Assembly (NCBI GenBank): GCA_900155495.1
Contig: FTLJ01000342.1
Location: 55,557 to 119,556, forward strand
DNA length: 64,000 bases
Source: Porogramme epimiltina
Taxonomy: Eukaryota > Basidiomycota > Agaricomycetes > Polyporales > Polyporaceae
Direction: 5' to 3'
Below the pieces are notes generated by a model. It was not told where the DNA came from. It saw only the letters and a program-made list of their open reading frames with translations, and searched no databases. This document shows positions 47,225 to 60,647 of the stretch, in pieces. The stretch's first letter is position 1; the number at the start of each line of letters is the position of its first letter. A program made the translations under genes and the position numbers.

Positions 47225-47913
47225 TGTAGATACGTCAGTCTTGGCGAGAAACCTTTTACCTAAACGGCTATTAGCAGTGCGGTATGGCGCATATCACAGA
47301 AACGGCCGAGGTGTAGAAATATTGACCGAGCCACTCACCCGAAGATATCCAAGATCAAGCTGGCTGCGCTAAGTAGCGCTGGAGGAAGCTGAGTTGGGGC
47401 GTATGTCGCCACAATCATGTGGCCGGCGAAGGAAAAACTATGGGGCAATTAGTGGTGCGACCTAAATGATTGTCCGGTGTGGCCTCCTATTAGAGGAGAT
47501 CCAAAGTTACATCCTGAACGGCCTATGTACTACTACGTCATCCCCCAGCTAAGAGTGAAAATCTTCTGGCAGAAAGAACGGACCACAGACTGTTGCCGAA
47601 GTCATGCCAAATGACGCGGTAGTCGCTGACTGGCCATGGTTGGAGCCACGCGAGAGGTGGAGGTAATGTCGCGAAAGCGTGGGAAGAAAACATCCAAAAA
47701 GGGCGAGCCTGATGGTTCATCTAGCATTATGCCAGAATCAATGCGGAGGCGTTTTGTCTCATAAGTGAGGACGCGTGCCACGATCGTACGTTGCGACATA
47801 TATGTTCGTGTGAAGATAGTAGTTGTATACATTACGAGACGATTTACGCGATACTGGGACTATAACATGTAGCTCGCTGTTAGTGACCAAGCCAGACCAC
47901 AAGAGTGTTACAT
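47225..47913. repeat. Promoter/spacer unit between MYND copies 1 and 2
   Basis: Positions about 47560-47710 (TCTGGCAGAAAGAACGGACC, ...AAGCGTGGGAAGAAAACAT) recur at about 50755-50890 and 53990-54120. The duplicated unit thus includes the upstream DNA. No separate gene. Confidence 0.65.
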
Positions 47914-50428
47914 TCAATTCGTCGTCGACCGATAACCTTCGCAAACGAGTTTATGTGCCTTCCAATCCTTTTTCTGGCAGTCTTTGTTGCAGTACCTGTG
48001 AGAGCCAAGAGCGAGGTGAGCAACCAGAAGATCTGTAGTGCACTGAATGACTCACGTCACTTTCCTGCATAAGCCGCACTTCTTCATCACAGCGCTCTGG
48101 CCATTGCAGAACCGGCACATGTGGAGCCAAGTGCGAGCCGGAGCATCTTTTCCTGCCTCCAGGTACCTGTTGATCGTGCGACGGTCGTCGTAGCCATCGC
48201 ATTCCACCATAGAGGACGTGTGGTCCGCCCAGCGCGTGAGATGCACGTCCGCTTGCCCGGACGATGGAGGGGATTCTTGCGTACGGTTATCTGAATTGCC
48301 GACTCGGAGGTTGTCGAGCCGCTTGACCACCGGGCCCCACTCCTCGAACGCCGCGGCGTAGCCATCAATGACATATTTACGAAATGGGCGGACTCCGTAG
48401 TAGTCTTCAAGGCAGTCAGAGCGGCCCAGAAAGACAAGGAATGTATGGCAGTCTTCGATCCGGTCTAGGGTGGACTGCGTAGTGGAAAAGCACCCCGTCA
48501 GCATCAAAGAGACAAATTGATCGATATCGAGCGGGCACGTACCTGCACAAGCTGAGCATCGATCGCATCACCCTGCAGTATCAGCATAAGGATGAGCTTG
48601 TACTCCAGAGCCGCCTGCAAGAGTAAGGCGTCCGGGGGTGCCTCCGCGATGAAGGCGTCCACGTCGCGCAGCGCCGACACGACCAGCGCGCCGGCGAGGT
48701 CGCGCGCACGGCCGCCCTCACCACCCTCGCCCCGCGGGAATACGTCGCGCATGATACCGAACGTGTGCCCTACGCTCCGCATCAGGAGCTCCCCGCGCAG
48801 CCAGCGCGACACGCCCGCGCACTCGAGCCCGCGCCGCGCCGCGCTCCGCCCGGCCGCGGAGGGCGCGTATGGCGCGGCGTCGGAGAGGTGTGCGTACGCG
48901 AGGCCGGGCGAGCGTGCCAGCACGCGCTGGGCAAGCTCACGCTCGCGGTTATGGCCGCACACACAGTAGTGCAGCGTGCGGATGCGTAATTCGAGCACGT
49001 CCGCCGCGTCGAGATCCGCCCGGCCCTTGGGGCGTCGACGGAGGGCGTCGACGCACTTGCTCATTAGGTTGTAGTGCAGGTCCTTGTCCTGCTCCTCGAG
49101 TCCTTCGCGATAGGCTGGGGAAGGGTACCCGATGGTGAGAACACACGTAGCGAGGATGCGTCCTATGGGTAGAAGATCCCAGTTGGCTGCGCCTTTGCGA
49201 TCAATCTCTTTGTTGCATACATCCCTGAACTCGCGGTCGCAACGGGTTTCTATCGTGCGCTCTAAAGCAGACCAGTCGAAGCTGCCGAGAATGCGGGCAA
49301 TGTTCTCGGGCAGCTCACGATCGTCTTTGGGGATGTCTGCCTGTAGGGGGCTGGAATCTCCTTCGGTCTGACCGCTATCGTGGTTATCGAGGGAGGAATC
49401 CGATTTTCCGACCTCATCTGAATCAGGTTGTCCTTCGTGGTTAACATTGTGCTTGGCGACTTTGCCGAGTTCGTGATCAAATAAAGCGTCCAAAGGCCCG
49501 ATCGCGAGGCCACGTGTGAACATACTCTTGCTACGAGTGAGGGCGACGAGGAGATTGACTAGCCCAGGAATGCAGCTACACTGCTCGGTGGCATGTTCTA
49601 GTGCTACACACACGGTGGTGAGTGCATGCGACACGACATCAGAGGGACTGTCGGATGAACGTAGCGTCTTCAACGCTGTGAGGACTACCGGCTCCAAAGC
49701 AAGATCGTCGTAAGACCCGCTTCCGACATTGCCCTGGAATCGCATAGTGCAACTTGTAGTGTGGGATGTGACAATGACAACCATGTGGGCGAGCTGCGAG
49801 TCGTCAGGGTGTTCGTCCAGGAGCCGCATAAGCCGTGTGTTCAACCTTGCGATGAGAGAGCGGTCGCGGAGATTTTCGCTATGTACGACGCTCAGAATCA
49901 CAGAGACCGAGTGATAGATGGAGGATATGGGACCGTCCAGGAGCCGCTCGACGTGTGACAAGAAGCCTGAGACGCGTTAGGCGTGCAGAAAGCATTGTAC
50001 GGGACGCAACAACACACCTTTTTCCAGCAGTTTGACTAGTAGAGTGGTATCTTCGCACATCAATTTCCACGCGGCCGCAACTGCGTCTGCGCTTTCGAAA
50101 TCTCCTGCGTGCAGAGCAGACTCAAAAACGCGCTCCAACGCGTGATAGCACATGTCAAAGTGCGCGTATGCTTTCCTCAACCCGCTGCGTGTCGTGAGAT
50201 CTAGATGGTGTGAGTTAGCGACGTTGAGCCATGTATCTTGAATGGTTAGAGGGTGAAGCTTTCGCTCGACTCCTCTGCAAGACTCGTACCTGGCAGCATG
50301 TGGAGATACTTATGTGATCGTACTTTGCGATTCCATGCCATGCGTGCTTGTGAACTTATGTCGTCGTCTGGCGCTGCACGTTGCGCGCAGGTAGGCCAAG
50401 ATTCGTTGGAAACAGTTCCCATCGACAT
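47914..50428 (-). CDS. MYND-finger protein, tandem copy 2
   Basis: Starts MSMGTVSNESWPTCAQRAAP. The body has RFQGNVGSGSYDDLALEPVV, CIPGLVNLLVALTRSKSMFT, a Cys pair in YCVCGHNRERELAQRVLARS and SRWLRGELLMRSVGHTFGIM. The MYND finger is CRFCNGQSAVMKKCGLCRKV plus RYCNKDCQKKDWKAHKLVC, all zinc ligands kept. Ends YRSTTN. Same exon plan as the neighbours. An in-frame ATG two codons later (50422) is an alternative start. Confidence 0.8.
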
Positions 50429-51143
50429 TGTAGAAACGTTGGTTTATGCAAGAAGTCTTTGACCTGCGCAGTGAATATCAGCAACGCAGCACGATGACAA
50501 GATGCAGCATAGAAGCATACTGCTGGAATGACTGTTACGAAGAAATACCTGTTATCAGCCACTGAGTCATTGTTTGAGCCACGAATCACTCACCCGAGAG
50601 TCAAGTTGGATGCACTAAGTCGCCTTTAAGAAAGCTAGACGATATACAAGTTGCATGTCTCCGAGAAATTTGATGACCGCCTCGGGGCTAACGTGATCGA
50701 AAATTTTGCGATAGCCGGTGCCGCCCCGCTGTGTCAGCCCCCAGTCTAAAGCGAAAGATCTGCGGATAGAAAGAACAAACTACGGAGGAGTGCCGAAGTA
50801 CTTCAAGCAATTGAACGCTCGAGTTGCTGACTGGTCATGGTGAGGTGGAGGGAAACGCCGGGAAAGCGTGGGAAGGAATCAAAATAGGGCTAGGGGGAGG
50901 CAGCAGCTCCCAAGGCCCCGGGAGCAACTCGGACGACAGGACGGGTCACCATAGCATTCCTTAGAAGGGTTCTTAGGCTGCCGGTATCTCATAGGGGGGA
51001 ACGCGCGGCCGTACGCTACAGTAGGACACGAAAAAGATAATGAAGCATCTAGCGTAAGACAGTCGTAGATATTAGGAGTCAACTCGAGCGAGACTAGTAA
51101 CTCGCTATTAACGGTAAAGCCAGACTACAAAAGTGTTACATAT
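50429..51143. repeat. Promoter/spacer unit between MYND copies 2 and 3
   Basis: Second copy of the spacer unit (about 50755-50890), more diverged than the other two (for example CTACGGAGGAGTGCCGAAGT). No separate gene supported. Confidence 0.6.
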
Positions 51144-53620
51144 TCAACTCGTCGTCGAGCGGTAGCCCTCGCAAACGAGTTTATGCGCCCTCCAGTCGCT
51201 TTTCTGACACTCTTTGCTGCAATACCTTTGAGAACCAAGGGCGAGGTCAGCAACCATGAGAGAGATCCACCATGCACTGGATAACTCACGTCACTTTCCC
51301 GCACGCGCCGCATTTCTTCATCACAGCACTAGGCGCCCTGCAAAACGAGCACCGCTGGAGCCACCCGTTCCTCGGAGCGTCCGCTCCTGATACGAGGTAC
51401 CTGTCAACCGCGCGGACGTCGTCATAGCCATCGCATTCCACCAATGAAGACGTGTGCTCCGCCCAGCGCGTGAGGTGCGCATCCGCATGCCCGGACGACG
51501 GAGGCGGTTCTTGCGCGCCGCTCATGAAGCTGTCGATCCGCTTGACCACTGAACCCCACTCTTCGAACGCTGCGGCGAAGCCGTCGATGAGATATTGACG
51601 GAATAGACTGGTGCAGTGGTCTTCAGGGAGGTCAAAACGACGCAAGAAGACAAGGAGTGTACGGTGGTCTTCGATCCGGTCTAGGATGGACTACGTGGCG
51701 TAAAAGCACCCCGTCAGCGTGAAGTAGACGAATCGGTCGACACCGAGCCGACACGTACCTCCACGAGCTGAGCGTCGATCGCATCACCCTGCAGGATCAG
51801 CGTGAGGATGAGCTTGTACTCCAGGGCCATCTGCAAGGGTGAGGCGTCCGGGGGTGCCTCCGCGATGAAGGCGTCCACGTCGCGCAGCGCCGACACGACC
51901 AGCGCGCCCGCAAGGTCACGCGCGGGCCCGTCAAACCTCCCTTCGTTGCCCTGCCAGAACACGTCGCGCACGAGCGTGAACGTGTGCGCCACGCTCCGCA
52001 TCAGGAGCTCCCCGCGCAGCCAGCGCGACACGCCCGCGCACTCGAGCCCGCGCCGCGCCGCGCTCCGCCCGGCCGCAGAGGGTGCGTAAGTCGCGGCGTC
52101 GAGGAAATGCGCGTACGCGAGGCCGGGCGAGCGCGCTAGCACCTGCTGGGCGAGCTCACGCTCGCGGTTGTGGCCGCACCTGCAGCAGTTCAAGGTCTTG
52201 AAATACAGTGTGAGCACATCCCCCGCGTCACGGTCGGCCCGGCCCTTGGGACGCTGTCGGAGGACGTCGATGCCCAGGTACACGAGCATGAGGTGTGCCT
52301 CCTTATCCTTTTCGGAGAGCGATTTGCGGTAGGCTGGGGAGGGGTGCCCGATGGTGAGGATGAACTTGACCAGCATATGTCCCAAGGCTCGACGATCGGG
52401 GTCAGCCATCCTTTCGTAATCGTTATCGGGCAGCCGTTTGGCAAGAAAATCCCTGAGCTCGCGGTTGCAACGAAGTTGTATCGTTTTCTCTAAATCGGAA
52501 AGGTTGAAGCGGCCAAGAATGCGGGTGATATCCTCGGGAAGATCGGAGTCGTCTTCAGGAGTGTCTGCTGTCAAGAAGGGGGATTCTACTTCGTTCTGGT
52601 CGCCACCATGGGGGCCAGAGGAGGAAGCCGAGTTTCTGGCCTCGTCGAAAGCCTTGACGGCTTCATTGACTTTGCTATCGACCAGACAGCCCAAAGACCC
52701 GAGCGCCAGGCCACGTGTGGACATTCTCTTGCTGCGAGTGAGGGCGACGAGGAGGTTGACTAGGCCAGGGATGGAGCTACACTTCTCAGTGGCGTATTCT
52801 AGAGCGACGAACGCGGTGGTGAGGGCATGAGACACGGCAGAAGGGTGGCTATTGGAGGAACGCAGCGTCTTCAACGCCACGAGGACGACTTGTTCCATGG
52901 CGAGATCGTCGTAAGAGTGTTCACGGCGGTTGCCCAAAGATCGCATAATGCAACTTGTAGTGTGGGACGTGACAATGACAACCATGTCCGCAACGCGCAA
53001 GTCGTCGGGATGTTCGTCCAGGAGCCGCATGAGCCGTGTGTTCAGTCTTGCGACGAGGGGCCGGTCGCGGAAGTTGTTGTTGTGCGCCACACTGATCATG
53101 ACAGAGAGCGAGACGTAGATGGAGGGCATGGGGCCATCCAGGAGACTTTCCACGTGTAGCAAGAAGTCTGAGGCGCGTTAGAGTGCACAGAAAACATACA
53201 GAGCGCCGTGACATACCTTTTTCCAGTAATTTGGCCATTAGGGCATGATCTTCGCACATCAATGACCATGCAAACGCAACCGCATCTGTGCATTCGAAAT
53301 CTCCGGCACGTAGGGAGGACTTGAACACGCGTTCTAACGAGTGATAGCACATGTCAAACTGCGCATGTGCCTTCTTCAAACCGCTGCGTGTCGTGAGATC
53401 TAGGTAGAGGTGGGTGAGTAAGACACATGCAGGGAACGCTTAGAAGGTAGGGGCGTTCGCGTTGCTCCTCTACGAGTCTCGTACCTGGCAGCTTGTGGAG
53501 ATGCTTGTGCGACCGTGTTCTGGACTTCCACGTCATGCGTGCTTTTGAGTTTGCGTCATCATCTGGCAATATACGTTGCGTGCAGGCCGGCGAAGATTCG
53601 GGATCCATTCCCGTAGGCAT
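51144..53620 (-). CDS. MYND-finger protein, tandem copy 3
   Basis: Starts MPTGMDPESSPACTQRILPD. Body: LLHVESLLDGPMPSIYVSLS, SIPGLVNLLVALTRSKRMST, CCRCGHNRERELAQQVLARS, SRWLRGELLMRSVAHTFTLV. MYND finger CSFCRAPSAVMKKCGACGKV plus RYCSKECQKSDWRAHKLVC, ligands intact; ends YRSTTS. The GTG codon three codons upstream is not taken as the start. Its 5' neighbour is the coiled-coil/AT-hook gene, head to head across 596 bp. Confidence 0.8.
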
Positions 53621-54216
53621 TGTAGACACGTTGGCTCGAGGAGGAAGTCTTCAACCTAATCAACTATCAGCAACGTAGTGGGACAACGACGTAGCGTGGC
53701 AGCATACCGCCGGAATGGCTGTTATGAAGGAATGCCTGCCGTCAGCCATAGTTGTCTACTGAGTGACAAGCCACTCACCCGAGAGTCAGTTTGGCCGAGC
53801 TAAGGAGCGTTGGAGAAAGCTGAGTACGTCTCCAAGAAATTATACGAACGCCGAAGGTCTCTTAAACATGATCGAAAAAAAAAACTTAGGACAACCGGTG
53901 CCACCTCCTAAAAGACATCCAGGTCGCGACATCTGGGGTTACGCCCCGAGCAGCCTACCACGTCACTGCCTAGTTGCACAGGGATAATCCTCTGGCTGAA
54001 AGAACAAACCACGGACGGATGCCGAAGTCAAAAACGAGTTGGGAATTGCTGACCTGCCGTGGTTGGGAGAGCCACGCGAAAGGCAGAAGAAACGCCGGGA
54101 AAGCGTGGGAAGAAAACAAAAAAGGGCGAGGCAGTTCCCGGAGGCCCTGAGGGCGTAGGACGGGAACGGGTGGCACCTCCCCCAGAAACCCCCAGGAGTG
54201 CATTTTGAACAAATCG
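53621..54216. promoter_or_regulatory. Divergent promoter of MYND copy 3 and the AT-hook gene
   Basis: Contains the third copy of the MYND promoter unit (about 53990-54120), which runs almost up to the AT-hook gene. The duplicated MYND upstream DNA therefore now also serves as that gene's promoter. No other gene supported. Confidence 0.55.
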
Positions 54217-55759
54217 ATGGCGACGACTACCGCCCCCGCCCAGGCCGCCTCCTCCTCCGCCCCCGCGCCCATCCTCGCGACAGGCGACTGGACAAAAAAC
54301 CTCGTCCACCTTGCAAAGACCGCAGAGCTCAAGTCCGTCTCTCCTCGCTACCCCTCCTCTCCCCGTCGCCGTGCTAATTATCTCCTTGTTTCTCTCCATG
54401 CGCATTCCAAACCGTCCTACTGCCCGCCCGCCCGCCCCTCCATTCCACACCGCGCCCCATTCCCCAAACCACGTCACCTCGCTTCTACGGCGCGTTGTCT
54501 TCGTCGCGCCCTTCTCAATTTCAACCATACGGCGCGGCGTGAAGGAAACATGCGCTAACATTACAGCTCCACACCGCGCATATCCTCTCCGCGCATGCCG
54601 CGCTAGAACAGAAGAACAAAGCTATCCAGGATCTCAAGGAGCAGAAGAACAAGTGCGTCTTCCTCCCTCTCTCACCCCTTGCGTGCGCCCGTCCCACCCT
54701 GCCCCCCTCTTCGCCCTCACGCCGCCCAAGAACCCGTTCTAATCCGCCTCTTGTCACCTAGGCTCGAGAGCGAGCGGTCGCGGCTACTAAATTGCCTACG
54801 CGAGGTGCGTGCCCTCCTCCGCTCGTAAACACGCGCCTCCTCTCAGCGTTCATCTCCGTCCATTTCGTGCCCCAATTCGCGCCGTGCAGGTAAACGAAGA
54901 CCGGGACAAGGTGCGCACCCCCCAACCATCCCTCGGCTTCCCCGTCTCCTAACGCCGCACGTCTCTCGTCTCCGCCAGACCGACCTCGCAGAAGCGACCC
55001 TTGACAAGGAGTGCGTGCCTATACTTTGTTTGCGCCGCGGAAGCGGGCCTTCCGTTTCCTGCGCACCGGTCACATGGGCTAACGGCGACCCGTGCATTTA
55101 GGGTGAAGGAGCTCCAGTCGAAGATTCAGGTTATCACGGACGGCGAGTATGCCGTAGCAAAGCAAGACGTCGACCGTCTAAGGCTAGAGCTGGGCCAGCA
55201 GCCGCTGCCCAGCCTACAATCGACGCTAGAGGAGAAGTCCGCGGAGTACGTGTTTGCCATCAGTCCCCTTCCCCCTTTGTGTCTCTTTCGTTATGCAAGA
55301 ACCCCGTGCAACCCCGGTCCATGCGATGCGTTAGAGCACACATGCCGTACCTTCCCCTATTCCTCGATGTACGCTGCGGCAATGCTGCCACAATAGCGCA
55401 TGAGTACTATCTCTGCTGCTCGCGCTCGGGATGCCGGCAGACGATCCCGTCTTAGCCTTCCGCTTGGCTTTCACCCTCGCTTCCTCCCTCCCCGTCCGAT
55501 CGCCGTGCTAATTTCTCCTCCATCCCTCCCCGCACTTCCTCCGCACCCGCCCCTCGCGCACAGGTACCTCAAGGCGCTGCGTCTGCAAGCCGAGGTGGCC
55601 AGCAGCTCCGCAGGGGCCAAGCGCCCCGCAGACGAGCTCGGCGCGGACGGGCAGCCCGTGAAGCGGCCGCGCGGCCGGCCAAAGGGGAGCAAGAACTCCA
55701 AGCCCAAGACGAAGCCGGGCACCCCAACCGGATCCGGCTCCGCCGCACCAAATCCATAG
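54217..55759 (+). CDS. Coiled-coil protein with C-terminal AT-hook
   Basis: Seven short exons can be joined in phase: MATTTAPAQAASSSAPAP..., LHTAHILSAHAALEQKNKAI, LESERSRLLNCLRE, VNEDRDK (21 nt), TDLAEATLDKE (35 nt), VKELQSKIQVITDGEYAVAK and YLKALRLQAEVASSSAGAKR to the end. The middle is a heptad-like coiled coil rich in Lys/Glu/Leu. The C-terminus has a classic AT-hook core in KRPRGRPKGSKNSKPKTK, which binds the minor groove of AT-rich DNA, so a nuclear role is likely. The first donor is taken as gtctct because it alone keeps phase. No named ortholog is recognised. Confidence 0.7.
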
Positions 55760-58700
55760 ACGTGGACGTAGACGTGCTGTGTTCGACTATTGGCAGCCAG
55801 GTGCGGGGCGACGACCGACGGGCGGCGAGCGGGCGGGCGCACGTGGTGGGAGGGACGCTTGGCTCGGGGCTCGGTCGGACGCGGTTGGGTGCGCTGTATG
55901 TTTTTGCTGTTCTGATATTGCTCCCCGCGCGGATGCCCCGCCGCCTCGGTGTACGATACGCATCTCCTTGCTTACTTATTGCTCGTGCTCTGTATCAAGA
56001 TTGGATCCCTTTTTCTCCCTTCCCCAACCCGCCCGCTCGCGTCGGCCCGCAAGCCCCACCCGCAGCCCGCCGCCTCCCCAAAACACCGTGCGTGCGTGCG
56101 TGCGCAGCGTCCACGCTCCAGCGACCAGTCAGCGGCATCAGCCCGCCAACATGCCCCATCCGTGCCCTGCGCGCCCGCACCCTGGCGAGCGTCGATGCGC
56201 CCGCCCGCCCGTGGGTCGTAACAATGTCCCCGAGCGCGCCCAGCAGCCGACGCGTTTGGAGCCCGTCCCAAGTCCCACCGCTGCCAGCTGCAAACGGCCC
56301 GGGGCCGCGCAGTCTGCGACTCTACGCGCCCACCCACATCCCAAACCGACAGCATTATTCGAAATAAGTATGGCGCACACAGCGTCCGGGGCCGCGTCGG
56401 GCCCCGAGCGCGGAGGATCACAGCGAGGCTTCGTGATTTTGACGCGCCCTCCCCCCCGGCGGCCACCAGGGCTGCATTCTCTGCCAACAGTCAGCTTACG
56501 CCCAGGGCTGTACCAACCGTCGATGCACGGGCTCAGACAGGCGGTAGGCGCCGCCGCTCTGCGCGGAGGTGTAAGGAGGGAAGGAGGGAGGGTCGGATGT
56601 CGCACCGGGACGTGCCCGGCGAAACGGTCTGTCGGCAGCGCACGCCGGCGCCTCGCACCCCGCCCGTTTGTGCAAGTGCGAGCCTGTGGCGACGGTGGAG
56701 CGCCGCTGCGTCCCGCGAGAGCCCTTGGCTAGGGAAGGCAAGCAGGCATGCTGTCTGTCATCCGCACGTCAGGCCCGGCGCGACGATCGCCAAGGCGTCC
56801 CGCGCGCGCCTTCCCAACACTCACGCTCCACGAAGTCTTCACGGCCGGCGAGTACATTGCGCACGACCTACTTAGCAGCAGGCGCATCAGCAAGCCTCCA
56901 GGGGTAAGTACGGGGGCAGAGGCGGGGGCTCACCTGCGCGCAATATGTCGCCGTCCGGGCGTTGTGCGGCGGGCAACGCGAACGTGCAGAATCCGGATAC
57001 TTGCCCTTTCATATGCCCCGCTCGAGCAATCGATACGTGGGCCCGCCCTTCCCCCTCCCGCCCCTCTCCCGCCCGTACGCCACCCGTCGGGCTCCCTGGA
57101 AATAATCACGCCCGCTAGTGCCCCCGGTCGCGCGTCGCCCTAGCCTCCTAGTGCCACCGCGCACACACACGAGGCTCGCCCGGCCCCTCTACAACCCGCG
57201 CCATAGACGTCCAAACACCGAAAGCCCCGGGAACGTTTCGAAGACGCCCCCAACCGTTCCAGCGCCGCACAAATCCGGAAAGCAGCATACGTCGCATACC
57301 GACGGGTAAGTCGACATATCTCGAACATCGATCACGCCCCCCTGCCCCTCGCACCCCAGCTGCTCGACCTCGGGCGGGCTGCCCCGCGCGGCGCCGGCGA
57401 GGGCCCTGCCGGCCGCGGGTCGCCCGGACAGCGACTGCCTCCGCTGACACCGCCGCTGGCAGCAACAGCAGCGACGGCGGCGGCGCCGGGCGGGGCGACT
57501 CGAGCGCGGTCTCCTTCCACGTGGGCGGCACCAGTGGCAGCGCGCCCCGATCACCTCTATGCAGCCGCCCCCGCGCGACGTAGACATATCGCGATTGCGC
57601 CGCCGCGTCGTATGTCGTCGCCGCTCGCGAGATGTGGCCCCGCACGCATACAGGGCGCTGTGATCTGTGCCGCGTCGTCTCGTTTCGTTTTGTCGTGCGG
57701 GATCCTCGCCTGTCGTTCCCCTGTTGTTACTTACTAGATGTTCAAACACGGAAGTTTGGCGAACGCGTACCGGACGCCCCGACGCTTCAGGGCCGCGAAG
57801 CGGGTGGCGGGTGGCGGGAGGTGGTCCCCGAAAACAATGGCGACGTTGTCCGTCGGGGACGCTTCGAATTCAAGAACAAAGGCGGGACGGCTGCGCGGAC
57901 GCGTGCGGACGGCCACATTCGGCCACAGAGAGTCAAAATATTTCGCGAGATCTGCAAGCCGTGCGCGTCAGCCCGGCCATTGTCCTACGCGAGATCGTCA
58001 GCGATGTACAGCCGCAACGCAACGCAACGCACCCGCAAGCACGCGATCATGAATGTTCGCAACTCTCGCGCGCCCTTGTGCGCGCGCGTTTACACGCTAT
58101 GTATCAGCGCGCACCGCGAGCCGCGAGCCGTGCAGTGCCTCCCCCCGTCCCCCGTCCGCGGACCGCAAGATGCGGCCCCGGATCCGAGTCGGGAGAACAG
58201 CAGCGCGGGCAGGATCCCCCATGGCCAGGGCCCTCATCACGCCCCGCATCTTGGCAAGCGCGTACGCGGACGTCGTCCGATCACAGTCGGGGCGGCCTCC
58301 CAGGCAACGAGCACACAGACGGCTCGCGAGGCCGAGCCGCCTCCTGCGGGGAGGGCGTCGGGCTGCGTCGGGCGGGGCAGGCTCCGTAGATTTGATGCGC
58401 CGGGGGGGAAGGGGGGGAGTCGGCAAACGGACGCAACGTCGCAAGCAGAGCGCCTCGCGCCCGACGCCCGACGCCCGACCGATGTCGATAGATGACGGTC
58501 GCGAGCCGACGCAGGGAACGCGCCGGCGTCGGGGGGGCTGCGCGTCGATTGGCCGCCGCCCGCGAATTTGAGCCCGCCGCCTTTCATTTTGACTCGCTCC
58601 CCCAATGCGGCAGGTGCACCGCCTCCCGAGGGCCCAGGCTCCACGCCGCCCGCCCCGCACGAGATCGGCATCGGGGCGCTCATCGCGATAGCGATCGTAC

Positions 58701-58822
58701 GCGGGGCCTCGGCCTCCCCTCCCCCTCCTCCACCGCCGCCGCCCAGTCCGAGGAGGTAGGCGGTACGCACCGTACGATAGCCATGCGCACGTCTAGCGTG
58801 CGGCGGGGCGAGCACGCGTGTG

Positions 58823-58840
58823 CCCCCCCCCCCCCCCCCC
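58823..58840. repeat. Run of 18 cytosines
   Basis: An uninterrupted C18 tract, the longest homopolymer seen in the window. It may be length-variable or an assembly uncertainty. Confidence 0.9.
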
Positions 58841-60647
58841 GACGGCGCGTGGGCCGGCCGCAGACGCGAGCGTGGTGCGCCAGGCAGGGGCCCCCCCACG
58901 ACGTCCGGGGCTGCGGCGTGCGTGCTTCTCCGCTTCCCCGCTGTCCGCCTGGCGTCAGGCCAGGGCACGTCGTGCCGCGCGGGGCGGCGCCGCGTCGCGG
59001 TGCGCGGTGCGAGCTGCGTGACCCCAGCCGCACGCGAAGCCTTCGCGTCGCCCCAGCGCCGGGCGGGGTTCTCCCGCGCCCCTGCGCACGTGGGCGCGCG
59101 AGGGGTGGGGAGGGGGAGAACAGGCGGGGAAGGGAGGGGAAGGGCAGGCGGGCTGCCGCGCGAGCCCGCGCACGGGCGGCGTGCGTGCACACCCGTCGCC
59201 CGCGCTGTCGACGCGGGTGCTGCTGTTCGGGCGCAGCGCGGGGCTTCGCTCGGCGTGTGCGGCGATTGAGGCGGCGGGGCACACGCGCACAAGACCGTCC
59301 CGAGCGACGTCGCCGCGCCTGTGAACGCCTCCTCGCCCCGCGCCGCCACTTCGCGTGCTCTGCCCGGCTGCTGCTGGGGGTTGGCATCTGCGCATGTACG
59401 CGTACGGCTAGCACAAAGGACGTAGCTTCGAGGGCGCGACCGCGCCCCCACAAACGTACACCGCTGGGCCGCGATCGTGCGGCGAGGCTCTCAGGCCTGG
59501 ACCTCGAGTCTAACCGAACATCCTGGTTCCCCCGCCACTCGCCCCCGAGATCTGAATCGTCGCTCCAGGGCCGCCGGCGGTGGATATCGGGATGGACATC
59601 GTGACTGTACTGAGCATGTCTGCCTTCCGATACACAGTTTCCACATACGCACCCCGACTAACGTCACTTCCATATGCCATCCGAGTCCCCTTCCCCAGCT
59701 ATCCGACTACGACGCCCCACCCGCACCCGATCGCGCGAACCTGGCGACTCCTACTCGCTCATCTCCTTACATAACCCGATCGCCATGGCCGACGCTGCAC
59801 CCCACAGCAGGCCGATCGCGCATTCGAGGACGTTCGGACTCGGATTAGACATCGATGATGAATGGATGACTGAGCTACAGTCGAATTCGACCCGCGGGCG
59901 CGCTGACACAGCTCGATGCCACGCCGAAGCGCCAGACGCCCGCCCCCCACCCCCATCGGGGACGCGAAGGCGTCCATGACTCGCGAAGCCATCCCCGGCC
60001 GCGCCTGTTTTGTCCCTCGCACAACCTTGAGGCTCAGAACCGCACCGAGAACGTGTGCAGAACACGGGATGACGCCAGCTGACTCGGGCGAGCACGCCGG
60101 CGCCGGTCGGACACCCATCGAAGGCCGCCCGCATACCGAGCCACGAGCCCGCACCCTACGCGCCCACACGAACCTACGATACGCCCCGATATCCGAATCG
60201 CGTCCACAGTTGGTGGTACGCCCGCCTCGCTCGCGCAGAACTCCAGAGCTTATTCGCCCCTCCGACGTCGCGCGCGGGAGCGCAACAACAATAGCAGCAA
60301 TAAACTAAAATTATAATCACCCCACGCTGCGTCACCACGCCCGCGCACATGCCCCCCCACCCAGAAGATCCGTCCTGCGCACCGGAACAAACCCCATGTC
60401 TCATGCCTCATACCAACGCCTACGAACGGGAACGGGCAACACGAAAGGGCAGCAGCAGCCGCGCCGCGCACGCGCCACGCTGCCGCAGATGCCCACACCG
60501 CGCCCCGCAGCGCGCAATCGGAGCGCGGCGTGTGGCCCGCGGCCCGGCACGGTCCCACCGCACGCGGCGCGCGGCGCGCGCAGGCCAACCGCGCGTCGGC
60601 CGATTGTCCAGCGCGCGCCGCGCGTTCCCAGCGCCAGCGCGCGAGGG

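Noticed and set aside
45309..53162. Long plus-strand frames opposite the MYND genes
   Set aside because: They are mirror frames of conserved minus-strand coding sequence.
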